Origin: Acidobacteriota bacterium
GTDB lineage: Bacteria; Acidobacteriota; Terriglobia; Bryobacterales; Bryobacteraceae
Assembly: GCA_947470805.1 (NCBI GenBank)
Contig: CANIVU010000096.1
Location: 1 to 34,073 of the forward strand
Length of the DNA stretch: 34,073 bases
Direction: 5' to 3'
This document shows, one piece after another, positions 24,047-31,797 of this stretch. A program made the translations under genes and the position numbers. The notes beneath the pieces are model-generated. The model was not told where the DNA came from, ran no database searches, and worked only from the letters and a program-made list of their open reading frames with translations. The number at the start of each line of letters is the position of its first letter. Position 1 is the stretch's first letter.

Positions 24047-24089
24047 TGACCGTTATCTGGATATACGGTCCAATTTGGAAATGGTTCCG

Positions 24090-26210
24090 TCAATCTGTAC
24101 TTTTGTTCACCCGGTCGAGTTCCTTCAATAGGCCGTCGAAATCGGTGAACGGATCGCCGCCGCGCTGAGCCCAGCGGACCCGGCCTTTCGCGTCGATCAG
24201 GATTGTCGAGTGCAACTCCAGACGCTCGAAATCGTCGTAGGACAGGAACCGTTTGGAGTTCTCAAAACGGTCATCGGAGAGCAGTCGGAACGGCAGCGGT
24301 TTCAGCTTCACGGAGTCGGCATTATCTTCCGGCTTGTTGCTGGAAATCGCCAGCACGGCTACGTTGCGCTTCTCGAAGTCCTCTTTCCGTTTCGCCACCG
24401 CTTGCAGTTGCTCCAGGCAGTGCGCGCATTCCTGGCCCAGATAGAAGATCAGCACCACATTCCGGCCGGCGTACTCCGCCAGCGTAACTTTCTTTTTTTG
24501 CGGGTCCAGCGCGTCCAGCTTCGGCGCCGCGAACGGAACCCACAGGTCCGGACCCATCGCCGAAAGCGTTGTCTTCTTATAATTCCGCTGGGGGCCCGGC
24601 GAAACGTCCGTTGCCTTGCCCGCAACCGATGGCGGGACATCGGCGTCACCCCAAACGTGCAACAGTCGCCCGTTGAAAGCGGCCGCCTTTTCCTTGTCCC
24701 CTAACGCGGCGTGCGCCTCTGCCAATCCCGCCAGTGCCCAGCCGTTATTCCTGACCAATTCCAGGCTGCGCCTGTACGCCGCCACCGCCAGCACCGGGCT
24801 CTTCGCCTGCAGATACGCCCGCCCCAAATCGTCGTAAACATTGGACGGATAGAACGGCGGATCGTTCTGCTCCTGCAGCAGCGCGCCCCACGCAATCGCC
24901 GCCTCCCCCAACTCCGTCAACCCCTCCAGCGTCTTCCCCGACGCCAACAACAACTTCCCCTTCAATTCCCGCACCATCAGCCCGTGCCACGACTTCACAT
25001 AGTAGTCGTCCTTCTTCTTCACTTCGCCCTGCAACGCTTCCAACTCCGCCAACGCCTTCCGCGCCTTCGCCACATCGCCCAATCCCAAATGCGCCAGCGC
25101 CTCCACAAACGGCCGCTGCACCTTGTTGCCCAGTTTCCTGTCGTCCCATTCGAACTGTTCGGCCTCCAGCAGTTCCTTCCACCGGCCGAACCGCACGTAG
25201 GTCCGCAACAGGATAATTTGCGCCTCCATATGCACCGGGAACGCGTCACTGCGACGATTCACTTTCTCCATGCGCGGCGCGGCCAGCAACTGCCGCCCCG
25301 CACTCAGCGCGGCCTTCTCCATGCCCAATTGCGCCTGAATATAGGCGAGGTAGTTCTTGTTGTGTGGATAGTTCCAGTTCTCGAACGGGAACGTCTGGCG
25401 GTCCTGCATGTACTTTTTCTCAACCCGCGTAGCCGCGTCCATGGAGATCGCCGCCTCGTGCCACATTCCCGCGCCCGCATAGACGTGGCCCGGCATATGC
25501 ACCGCGTGGCCGATGCCGTAGGCGATCTCGCCATACTTCCGGCAGCTCTCCAGTGCAAACTCGGGATCCTTGCCGTCCCAGTTGTGAATCCGGTAGTGAT
25601 GGGCGCCCGGGTGATTCGGTGCTTTCGCCAAGATCTCGCGGATGAGCAACTCCGTCCCCATTCGGTTCTCGCCCATCGTGTCCAGCGCCAGGAACGCCTT
25701 CGCCTCCAGGTCATCCGGATACTTCATCACCAGACGTTCCATGATCTGCCGCCCGGTCTTCGCTTCTGCCTTTTCCCCCACCTCCGGCAGAACGAACGAT
25801 GCATCGGCCTCAATGTACATCCGCTCGCGCTCAGTCACGGACGCCTTCCGTTTCACCGCCTCCTGCAAGAACTCTTTCCCGCGCTTACCGCCGGACTGGC
25901 TCCGTGCCAGGCCCCACCACGCCATGGCGTTCTCCGGTTCCAACTGCAAACACCACCGGAATGACCGCTCCGCCTCGTAATACCAGAACGAGTGCAGCAG
26001 CGAAACACCCTGGTTGAACCACTTCTGCGTCTCCGCGTTCTTGTGGGTGATCGGAAACGACACCGTCCCCGTGCCAGGAATCTCCCACGGCTTCTGGCGC
26101 GGCCCTTCATTGAAACCCTCGCCCATGTGCGAGTGCCCCTGGCGATACTTCGCCGGTTGCGCCACGGCCATCATGCTCAGCAAAAAGGGAAGAAAAAACG
26201 CGTATCGCAT
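24090..26210 (-). CDS. Exported TPR protein with C-terminal thioredoxin-like redoxin domain
   Basis: A 706-residue protein with a signal peptide (MRYAFFLPFLLSMMAVAQ). From about 60 to 520 it is helical TPR repeats: NQGVSLLHSFWYYEAERSF, PENAMAWWGLA, HPGAHHYRIHN, HAVHMPGHVYAGAGMWHEAA, DDLGRAYLQAKSPVLAVAAYRRSLEL. Residues about 565-700 are an AhpC/TSA-like domain: LAEYAGRNVVLIFYLGQECAHCLEQL, with a CxxC at 595-598, VLAISSN, FRLLSDD and HSTILIDAKGRVRW. The redox pair looks complete. It may reduce or oxidise cysteines of proteins held by the TPR part in the periplasm; this is inference. A GGAGGAA ribosome site is at the ATG. It is the last gene of the sigma-factor cluster. Confidence 0.86.
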   Translation of the reverse strand: MRYAFFLPFLLSMMAVAQPAKYRQGHSHMGEGFNEGPRQKPWEIPGTGTVSFPITHKNAETQKWFNQGVSLLHSFWYYEAERSFRWCLQLEPENAMAWWGLARSQSGGKRGKEFLQEAVKRKASVTERERMYIEADASFVLPEVGEKAEAKTGRQIMERLVMKYPDDLEAKAFLALDTMGENRMGTELLIREILAKAPNHPGAHHYRIHNWDGKDPEFALESCRKYGEIAYGIGHAVHMPGHVYAGAGMWHEAAISMDAATRVEKKYMQDRQTFPFENWNYPHNKNYLAYIQAQLGMEKAALSAGRQLLAAPRMEKVNRRSDAFPVHMEAQIILLRTYVRFGRWKELLEAEQFEWDDRKLGNKVQRPFVEALAHLGLGDVAKARKALAELEALQGEVKKKDDYYVKSWHGLMVRELKGKLLLASGKTLEGLTELGEAAIAWGALLQEQNDPPFYPSNVYDDLGRAYLQAKSPVLAVAAYRRSLELVRNNGWALAGLAEAHAALGDKEKAAAFNGRLLHVWGDADVPPSVAGKATDVSPGPQRNYKKTTLSAMGPDLWVPFAAPKLDALDPQKKKVTLAEYAGRNVVLIFYLGQECAHCLEQLQAVAKRKEDFEKRNVAVLAISSNKPEDNADSVKLKPLPFRLLSDDRFENSKRFLSYDDFERLELHSTILIDAKGRVRWAQRGGDPFTDFDGLLKELDRVNKSTD

Positions 26211-26235
26211 CTTCCTCCATCTTCCGCTGGAATGT

Positions 26236-26946
26236 CTAGAAAAGGAAATCGCGCGATCGGTCCCGCGGCGCTAATCCGCGATTGAAGAACGTCACCATGG
26301 GCGTCATCGCCCGCAGCCGCTTCACAATCTCCGGCAGCAGCTTCGGTGTGACAGCCAGCCCCAAGTCCAGATCCGTCTTGAAGTAATACCACTGCTTCTT
26401 CTTGATCCATTCGAGCGCGGGGTCCTCCGCCGAAAAACCCTTCGGCGGCCGCGACAAAGCATCGCCCTGCAACGAACCCACCAGCTTCGTCACCGCCTTG
26501 TCCCCGGCCAGCTTCGAAAACTCATCGAAGTGCCCGGAAATATGCTGACGCAACCGCAACAACTCTTCCGGCCCCGGCATGTACACGCCCGCCGCGATTT
26601 CGATCTCATCGGCGCCGACGCTGAAGTAATACCCAGCCGCCGCGTGCTTATCCGCGCCCTGCTTGTGCAGGTTCGCCGCGATGTGCGTCTTGTACGGCGT
26701 CTTGTCATGACTGAAACGCGTGTCACGATAAATGCGATAGATCGCCTTCGCCGGCTCGGTCAAATAGTCCGGCGCGAAATCGGCCAACTCTGCGTTCACC
26801 GCCTCCACCAGCGCCACCATCGGCGCCTTCACGCTGCTGTCGAAGACTTCCTTCCGAGGCGTGAACCACTCGCGCGTGTTGTTCGCTTTCAACTCTTGCA
26901 GAAACGTCAATCCCTGCTGGGGAAATCCGGAGAACCGAGCAGCCAT
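26236..26946 (-). CDS. DUF2461 family protein
   Basis: A 236-residue protein of unknown function. The N-terminal FLQELKANNTREWFTPRKEVFD, then YRIYRDTRFSHDKTPYKTHIAANL and AAGYYFSVGADEIEIAAGVYMP are the conserved blocks of the DUF2461/TIGR02453 family, and the size is typical. It has no signal peptide or membrane segment and would be cytoplasmic. It starts 6 bp after the ABC ATPase gene and ends 25 bp before the TPR-redoxin gene, within a run of same-strand genes. Nothing in the sequence indicates an enzymatic function. Confidence 0.9.
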   Translation of the reverse strand: MAARFSGFPQQGLTFLQELKANNTREWFTPRKEVFDSSVKAPMVALVEAVNAELADFAPDYLTEPAKAIYRIYRDTRFSHDKTPYKTHIAANLHKQGADKHAAAGYYFSVGADEIEIAAGVYMPGPEELLRLRQHISGHFDEFSKLAGDKAVTKLVGSLQGDALSRPPKGFSAEDPALEWIKKKQWYYFKTDLDLGLAVTPKLLPEIVKRLRAMTPMVTFFNRGLAPRDRSRDFLF

Positions 26947-26952
26947 ATGGCT

Positions 26953-27660
26953 CTAGGATGCCGCAGTCGCCGTGGCCATCGCATTCTCTTCCACGATCCG
27001 CCCGTCGAACAGCCGGATGCTCCGTTCGGCGCACCGCGCGAATCGCGGGTCGTGCGTCACCATGCAAATGGTCGCGCCGCCGGCGTGCAGCTCTTCCAGA
27101 AGTGTCATCACCGCCTCGCCGTTCTGCGAATCCAGGTTCCCGGTGGGTTCGTCGGCCAACAGCATCGATGGACTCCCGCCCAACGCCCGTGCTACTGCCA
27201 CGCGTTGCTGCTGCCCACCCGACAACTGCGACGGATAATGTTTGGCCCGGTGGCTCATGCCCACGCGTTCCAACGAATCGAGAACGGCTTTCCGCCGCTC
27301 GGCTGAAGGCATGTTCCGGTACGTCAACGGCAGTTCCACGTTCTCGTACACCGTCAAATCGCCAATCAAGTTGAACGCCTGGAAAATGAACCCGATCTCG
27401 CGGTTCCGGATTCGCGCCCGCTCGGCTGCTTTCAACGAAGCCACCGGCTGCCCGCGCAGCGTGTACTCCCCGCCCGACGGCGAATCCAGCAGCCCCAGAA
27501 TCGCCAGCAAGGTCGACTTCCCACACCCCGACGGTCCGGAGATCGACACATACTCCCCGCGGCGAATCTCCATGTGGATGTCGACCAATGCGTGCGTCTC
27601 CACCTCATCGGTCTGGAACACCTTCTTCACGCCGCGCAACTTGATGATCTCGTCAGCCAT
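26953..27660 (-). CDS. ABC transporter ATP-binding protein, LolD/MacB type
   Basis: A 235-residue ATPase. Walker A GPSGCGKST is at 42-50, the Q-loop in FIFQAFNLI, the signature LSGGQQQRVAVARAL, Walker B MLLADEPTGNLDS, and the switch His in MVTHD. The N-L-I-x-x-L-T-V-x-E-N-V-E-L-P-L block and DSQNG loop place it with LolD/MacB-type ATPases, which power lipoprotein extraction or macrolide/peptide export with FtsX-like permeases. No permease gene adjoins it, so its partner must be elsewhere. A GGAG ribosome site lies 7 nt before the ATG, and 3 bp separate it from the HEAT/TPR gene. Confidence 0.93.
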   Translation of the reverse strand: MADEIIKLRGVKKVFQTDEVETHALVDIHMEIRRGEYVSISGPSGCGKSTLLAILGLLDSPSGGEYTLRGQPVASLKAAERARIRNREIGFIFQAFNLIGDLTVYENVELPLTYRNMPSAERRKAVLDSLERVGMSHRAKHYPSQLSGGQQQRVAVARALGGSPSMLLADEPTGNLDSQNGEAVMTLLEELHAGGATICMVTHDPRFARCAERSIRLFDGRIVEENAMATATAAS

Positions 27661-27663
27661 AAC

Positions 27664-28704
27664 TCACTCCTGCAGTAGTTCCACCAGATAAGCCTGCGCC
27701 TCTTTCGAACGCATATTGCTCAACCGGCGGACGATTTCTTTCTTCATCCCCGCGTCTTTTTCCACCCGTGCCAATTCCACCAGCACGCCCGGTTTCCCGT
27801 AATCACCCAGTGCGGCGACCACCGTCAGCCGCACCCCGTGATCGCTCTCCGTCCGGTACAACTCCTTCAACATCTCCGCCGCATCGGTCCGGCCCAACTG
27901 CCGGATGGCTTCCTTCTTAAACTCCAAGTCCGCCTCCGCCTTCACAATCTGCAGCAGCATCGCCCGGTCCTTCGCCCGCGCCATGCCCTGCAGCGCCATC
28001 CGCTTCACCGCCGCATCGTTCGAACCCTGATAGATCTCGCCCAGTGCCCGTGTCGCCTCCGGTGTTGCCACCGCGCCCAGGTAGTCAATTGCCGTCAGCT
28101 GTAAATCCGGGTTCGCCCCGCCCCGCGCATACTGCGCCACCAACTCGCGCGCCCTCCCGTTCCGGCTCTGCGCCAGCACGTACAGCGCCCGCTGCTTCAT
28201 TCGCGGTGAACTCTTGCCCGAAGCAAGGATCTTCTCCAACAATGGCACCGCCGACTCCGGCTCATTCTGCACCAGTCCGTTCAGCGCCAGCAGCTTCAAA
28301 TCCTCATCGTCCTGCGACGCCGGCGCGGGCTGGCGAATCTCCACTTCCAGCGCCTTTGCATCATTTTTCCAGCGGCTCGACGGATACCCCGTGGCCAACT
28401 CACCCAGCGTGCTCAACGCCTCCGAGTTCTTCCCCAGTCTCCGCAGTGCATAGGCCTTCCAATACAGTGCCCCTTCGACCCGCGCGCCTTTCTCGCGCAC
28501 CACCTGATCAAACAACAGCACAGCTTTCTCATACTGCCGCTCGTCGATCAGCCGGATCGCGCTCCGATACAGGTCCGCCCCCGCCCAAGTCATCTTGGGG
28601 GTAGGGTGCGTCGCGGGGTGCGCCGCCGGAACCGGAACCGGTTGTGCCAGCATTCCGCCGGCCGTCATGAGCATCGCCAATCCAATACGAGTTTTTATAC
28701 GCAT
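27664..28704 (-). CDS. Exported TPR/HEAT-repeat protein
   Basis: A 346-residue protein. The ATG at 28704 has a GAGGA ribosome site and yields a signal peptide (RIGLAMLMTAGGMLA). A GTG at 28722 overlapping the anti-sigma stop (GTGA) is the alternative start. Residues about 40-115 are TPR-like (YRSAIRLIDERQYEKAVLLFDQVV, ALYWKAYALRRLGKNSEALSTLGEL). From about 135 to the end come HEAT-type helices at roughly 30-residue spacing (LKLLALNGL, AIDYLGAVA, KRMALQGMARA, KKEAIRQLGR, LTVVAALGDYG, KKEIVRRLSNM). It is a periplasmic scaffold or binding protein of unknown partner, set between the anti-sigma gene and the ABC ATPase gene. Confidence 0.83.
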   Translation of the reverse strand: MRIKTRIGLAMLMTAGGMLAQPVPVPAAHPATHPTPKMTWAGADLYRSAIRLIDERQYEKAVLLFDQVVREKGARVEGALYWKAYALRRLGKNSEALSTLGELATGYPSSRWKNDAKALEVEIRQPAPASQDDEDLKLLALNGLVQNEPESAVPLLEKILASGKSSPRMKQRALYVLAQSRNGRARELVAQYARGGANPDLQLTAIDYLGAVATPEATRALGEIYQGSNDAAVKRMALQGMARAKDRAMLLQIVKAEADLEFKKEAIRQLGRTDAAEMLKELYRTESDHGVRLTVVAALGDYGKPGVLVELARVEKDAGMKKEIVRRLSNMRSKEAQAYLVELLQE

Positions 28705-28718
28705 ACGTTCCTCGAAAG

Positions 28719-29369
28719 TCACAAAATTCCTTCTCTGCCCGTTCGCACCTGGATGGCGAACAACACACCCTTGGCCTCAATCCGCCGGCGCAGCTCCTCC
28801 GAGCCCGCCGGCGCATGGGCCACCTCCACCAGCACTTCTTCCAGATCTTCCAGCAGTTGCCCCGTGTCGGCCTGGCCCTCGGCCTCCGCCGTTTGCCGGT
28901 ACAGACGGTTGTCCGCCAGTAGATCCTCCGCCGTCTGCCGCGTCCACCCATCTCCGGCGTCTTGCCCATTCACAATCTCTGTCAATACCAAACGGCTCGA
29001 TTCCAGATGGCTCTCCAATGCCACCTCCAGCACCCGCGCCGAAACGTCATCCCGCGCCGGGGCAAACGCCTCCTGCCCGCTTCCAAACTGCAATGCCACC
29101 CCTACCAACAGGCCCGCCGCCAACGCGCCCGCCGCAGCCCAGGAATACCGCCGCACCCGCACCCTAGCCTCCACCATCGCCCAAACCCGCCTCCCATATG
29201 CCGAGTCCCGCTCCGGCACCGCGCCGGCGTCCATCGTGTTCAACAGCCGCTGCAACGACTGATACTCCTCGCGGCAAACCGCGCACGCCTCGACGTGCGC
29301 ACGGGTATCCTCCGTGCCCGTCTCCCCGTAATAGAGCAACACCAGCGCTTCTTCATTTACATGGTCCAT
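28719..29369 (-). CDS. Transmembrane zinc-finger anti-sigma factor
   Basis: A 216-residue protein from the ATG at 29369. The zinc-binding anti-sigma motif H-x3-C-x2-C is at His25, Cys29 and Cys32 (AHVEACAVC). One transmembrane helix lies at about 75-96 (YSWAAAGALAAGLLVGVALQF), after a basic stretch that fixes the N-terminus inside the cell. The periplasmic part is rich in acidic helices (LLEDLEEVLVEVA). The protein would hold the ECF sigma factor at the membrane until a signal arrives. The gene overlaps the sigma gene by 13 bp, which ensures balanced production. Confidence 0.9.
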   Translation of the reverse strand: MDHVNEEALVLLYYGETGTEDTRAHVEACAVCREEYQSLQRLLNTMDAGAVPERDSAYGRRVWAMVEARVRVRRYSWAAAGALAAGLLVGVALQFGSGQEAFAPARDDVSARVLEVALESHLESSRLVLTEIVNGQDAGDGWTRQTAEDLLADNRLYRQTAEAEGQADTGQLLEDLEEVLVEVAHAPAGSEELRRRIEAKGVLFAIQVRTGREGIL

Positions 29370-29923
29370 AACGTAATCACCACCAATCCCACCCAAGGCC
29401 CCAACACCTGCCGCAGCTTCCGCACGGCCCGAAAAATCGATTGCTTCGTCGCGTTCTCGCTCAAGCCCAACTTCTGCGAGATCGCATCGATCCCCATCCC
29501 CTCGTAGTGCCGCAGCGTGAACGCCATCCGCTCCTGAAAGCTCAATTGCTCCATCGTCCTCGCAATCACCTCTCCGATCCGCCGGCTATTCGCCTCCCGG
29601 TCCGGCCCGGGCGCCTCGCAAGCCGCATCAACCTCGACTGCCGGATCCACAAACCGCTTTCGCCGTCGAATCATGTCCAGCGCGCAATGCGCCGCGATCG
29701 TCCCTACCCAGGTGGCGAAACTCGCTCGCGACTCATACCGCCGGATCTCCCGAAACGCCCGCAAAAAAGCCTCCTGCACAACCTCTTCCGCATCGCTCTC
29801 GTTCCCGGTAATCCGATACGCCAACCGGAACACACCCCGGCTGTGCCGCTCCACCAGCAGCCCAAACGCGTCCCGGTCTCCACCGATCACCCGGCCAATC
29901 GCCGCCAGGTCCGTTTCTTCCAT
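29357..29923 (-). CDS. ECF RNA polymerase sigma factor (RpoE-like)
   Basis: A 188-residue sigma factor from the ATG at 29923; an ATG at 29950 would add nine residues. Region 2 is clear: GDRDAFGLLVERHSRGVFRLAYRITGNESDAEEVVQEAFLRAFREIRRY, FATWVGTIAAHCALDMIRRRKR. Region 4 follows: LSFQERMAFTLRHYEGMGIDAISQKLGLSENATKQSIFRAVRKLRQVL, the helix-turn-helix for the -35 element. A weakly hydrophobic tail (WVGLVVITLWTM) overlaps the anti-sigma gene. Five same-strand genes with gaps of 3-25 bp follow, so this unit is likely autoregulated. It is divergent from murB by 46 bp. Confidence 0.93.
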   Translation of the reverse strand: MEETDLAAIGRVIGGDRDAFGLLVERHSRGVFRLAYRITGNESDAEEVVQEAFLRAFREIRRYESRASFATWVGTIAAHCALDMIRRRKRFVDPAVEVDAACEAPGPDREANSRRIGEVIARTMEQLSFQERMAFTLRHYEGMGIDAISQKLGLSENATKQSIFRAVRKLRQVLGPWVGLVVITLWTM

Positions 29924-29969
29924 TCCCAAACTTAGACTCCGCCGCCCCATTCCGGTTAGCCTGAAAAGG

Positions 29970-30938
29970 ATGACGTTTTCCCCAGAGGTCCTCGGCAGAC
30001 TCTCCCACGTACCCGGCCTTCGCGTTCTCCCCGGCGCGGAACTCCGCCACCATACCCGGTTCCAACTCGGCGGTCCCTGCTGGTTCCTGGCCGATGCCGA
30101 GACCCCCGAAGCCTTTCAATCCGCCTATCAAACGCTCTCCGCCGCCCAGATCCCCTGGACCTCCATCGGCCGCGGGACGAATCTCATCGTCAACGACGCC
30201 GGCTGCCCCGGCGCCATCCTTCGCTACTCCGCCGCCCAAAAAACCGTGTCACACACAATTATTTCTGTGCACGCCGGAGCCGAGCTGAACGACCTCGTCG
30301 ACTTCGCCAATGCCAACGCGCTCGCCGGCCTGGAATCCATGGCCGGCATCCCCGGCTGGGTCGGCGGCGCCATCTACGGCAACGCCGGCGCCTACGGCCA
30401 GTCCATTCATCAGCGCATCGAATCCGTCGAGTTTTTCGACGGCGCCGCCGTCCGCGTCTGGTCCAACGAGGAGTGCGGCTTTCGCTACCGCCACTCCCGC
30501 TTCAAGGAAAACAAGGCCCTGCAAATTCTCTCCGCCCGGCTCCGTTGCGAACCCGGAAATCAACAAATCCTTGAGGAAAAGTCGAAAAACATCCGTGCTA
30601 CACGAGACGCCAAATTCCCGCCGACCATGCCCTGCGCCGGCAGCATCTTCAAAAACTTCCTGCTGAAAGACCTCCCCGAAAAAGCCCGCGCCGCCGTCCC
30701 GCCCGAAAAGATCATCGAAGGCAAAGTCCCCGCCGGCTGGTTCCTGGAACAGATCGGCGCGCGCGGCATGCAGGTCGGTGGAATCCGCGTTGCCGACTAC
30801 CACGCCAATCTCATCTACAACACCGGCACCGGCACCACCGTCGACCTCCTCACCCTCATCGCCACCCTCAAAAATGGTGCCAGGCACCATTTTAATCTTT
30901 CGCTCGAAGAAGAAGTCCAATACCTGGGATTCGCATGA
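29970..30938 (+). CDS. murB: UDP-N-acetylenolpyruvoylglucosamine reductase
   Basis: A 322-residue flavoenzyme that reduces UDP-GlcNAc-enolpyruvate to UDP-MurNAc with NADPH, in peptidoglycan precursor synthesis. The FAD-binding motifs are IGRGTNLIVND and G-x-E-x-M-A-G-I-P-G-W-V-G-G-A-I-Y-G-N-A-G-A-Y-G at 120-143. GSIFKNF at 224-230 holds the catalytic serine (Ser225), and HANLIYNTGTGTTVDLL is near the end. The start at ATG 29970 fits family length; AAAAGG abuts the codon. A long upstream in-frame extension is ruled out because it lies in the sigma gene. A perfect palindrome sits inside the last 25 codons. The stop overlaps the ankyrin gene's ATG (ATGA). Confidence 0.94.
   Translation: MTFSPEVLGRLSHVPGLRVLPGAELRHHTRFQLGGPCWFLADAETPEAFQSAYQTLSAAQIPWTSIGRGTNLIVNDAGCPGAILRYSAAQKTVSHTIISVHAGAELNDLVDFANANALAGLESMAGIPGWVGGAIYGNAGAYGQSIHQRIESVEFFDGAAVRVWSNEECGFRYRHSRFKENKALQILSARLRCEPGNQQILEEKSKNIRATRDAKFPPTMPCAGSIFKNFLLKDLPEKARAAVPPEKIIEGKVPAGWFLEQIGARGMQVGGIRVADYHANLIYNTGTGTTVDLLTLIATLKNGARHHFNLSLEEEVQYLGFA
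30871..30893. repeat. Palindrome inside the 3' end of murB
   Basis: Arms AAAATGGTGCC and GGCACCATTTT (11 bp each, perfect) flank a single A. It is read in frame as Lys-Asn-Gly-Ala-Arg-His-His-Phe within the C-terminal helix of MurB. Its A/T ends and GC core look like a mobile palindromic repeat or terminator-like hairpin, but it lies 45 bp before the murB stop. Confidence 0.7.
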
Positions 30939-31789
30939 TCGATATCGCCATCCAAACCGCCGACGTCGGCGCCCTGAACCTGTTGCTCACCGACGACCCC
31001 TCCCTCGCCACCCCCGGCCTCGTCCAACTCGCCTCCCAGCCCCCGGTCGCCGGTCCCGACACGCTCCGCCGCATGGCCGATTTGCTCCTCCACGCCGGTG
31101 CCGATCCCAATCACCACGAGGTCCTCTACCACGCCTGCGAACACCCCCACCACGCCATTCTCGAACCCGTCCTCAATTCCCCCCGCCTTGAACCCCCGTG
31201 GCTCAGCTACTGCCTCCTCCACAAGCTCGACTACGAAGACCTTGAAGGCGTCCAACTCATGCTCAAAGCCGGTGCCGACCCCAATCTCCGCTCCCGCACC
31301 GGCGACCGTGAAATGAGTCTCCACCACGCCATTCGCCGCGGCCGCTCCGCCACCATGCTCGATCTGCTTCTCAGCCACGGCGCCCGCCCCGACATCATCA
31401 ACATCCACAACCACACCGCCCGCCGCCAAGCCATTCGCTTCGGCCGTACCGACCTCGGCAAAACCGCCCCCGAAGCCACGCCGCTCGATCACTGGCTCTA
31501 CCAACTCTGGCACGAACCGGCTGAATCTCCCGCTCCCGAGCCGCTCACTAAGCAGGACCACCGCCTCCTCCCCGAAGCCGCCTGGATGCAGAACCATACC
31601 GCTGTTTCGAACATGCTCGAAGCCGGCTTTCCCGTCGACGCCACAACCCACGACGACCTCCAGGCAATCGACTTCGCCGCCTATCACAACGACGAACGCC
31701 TGCTCGAAATCCTGATCGCCCACGGGGCGACGCAAGAACAATACGACGCGGCCGTCGACTGGCTGACCGGCGACGCCAGCCCATCCTGA
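30935..31789 (+). CDS. Ankyrin-repeat protein
   Basis: A 284-residue cytoplasmic protein. Ankyrin units are visible as LLLHAGADPNHHEVLYHACE, VQLMLKAGADPNLRSRTGDREMSLHHAIRRGRSATMLDLLLSHGARPDIINIHNHTARRQAIRFG and VSNMLEAGFPVDATTHDDLQAIDFAAYHNDERLLEILIAHGA, with the H-A-G-A-D-P-N turn repeated. There are about six units, some degenerate. It would bind another protein; the partner is not known. The gene overlaps murB by ATGA, so it is co-translated. Codons end mainly in C, unlike plus-strand genes at the left of the window. Confidence 0.85.
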   Translation: MIDIAIQTADVGALNLLLTDDPSLATPGLVQLASQPPVAGPDTLRRMADLLLHAGADPNHHEVLYHACEHPHHAILEPVLNSPRLEPPWLSYCLLHKLDYEDLEGVQLMLKAGADPNLRSRTGDREMSLHHAIRRGRSATMLDLLLSHGARPDIINIHNHTARRQAIRFGRTDLGKTAPEATPLDHWLYQLWHEPAESPAPEPLTKQDHRLLPEAAWMQNHTAVSNMLEAGFPVDATTHDDLQAIDFAAYHNDERLLEILIAHGATQEQYDAAVDWLTGDASPS

Positions 31790-31797
31790 TCGTCCGT

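Larger units (their letters stand above)
23837..24089. other. Longest gene-free stretch, structured
   Basis: These 253 bp lie between two minus-strand genes. They hold the likely promoter of the hydrolase gene at 23844-23873, a long inverted repeat at 23997-24046, a smaller dyad GACCGT/ACGGTC at 24048-24053 and 24065-24070, and two copies of CTGACCGT at 23919 and 24046. No reading frame of note and no tRNA were found. The stretch is less GC-rich than the flanking genes near 23,890-23,970 and 24,050-24,110. Confidence 0.6.

Noticed and set aside
23919-24053. A small mobile element flanked by CTGACCGT direct repeats
   Set aside because: The sequence inside the repeats has no terminal inverted repeats at its ends, and the right copy overlaps the end of the 13-bp inverted-repeat arm.
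24048-24070. A dif-like recombination site (GACCGT dyad around a central segment)
   Set aside because: The arms do not match known XerC/XerD half-sites, and the spacing is only loosely similar. It lies in the right general area for a terminus but cannot be supported.
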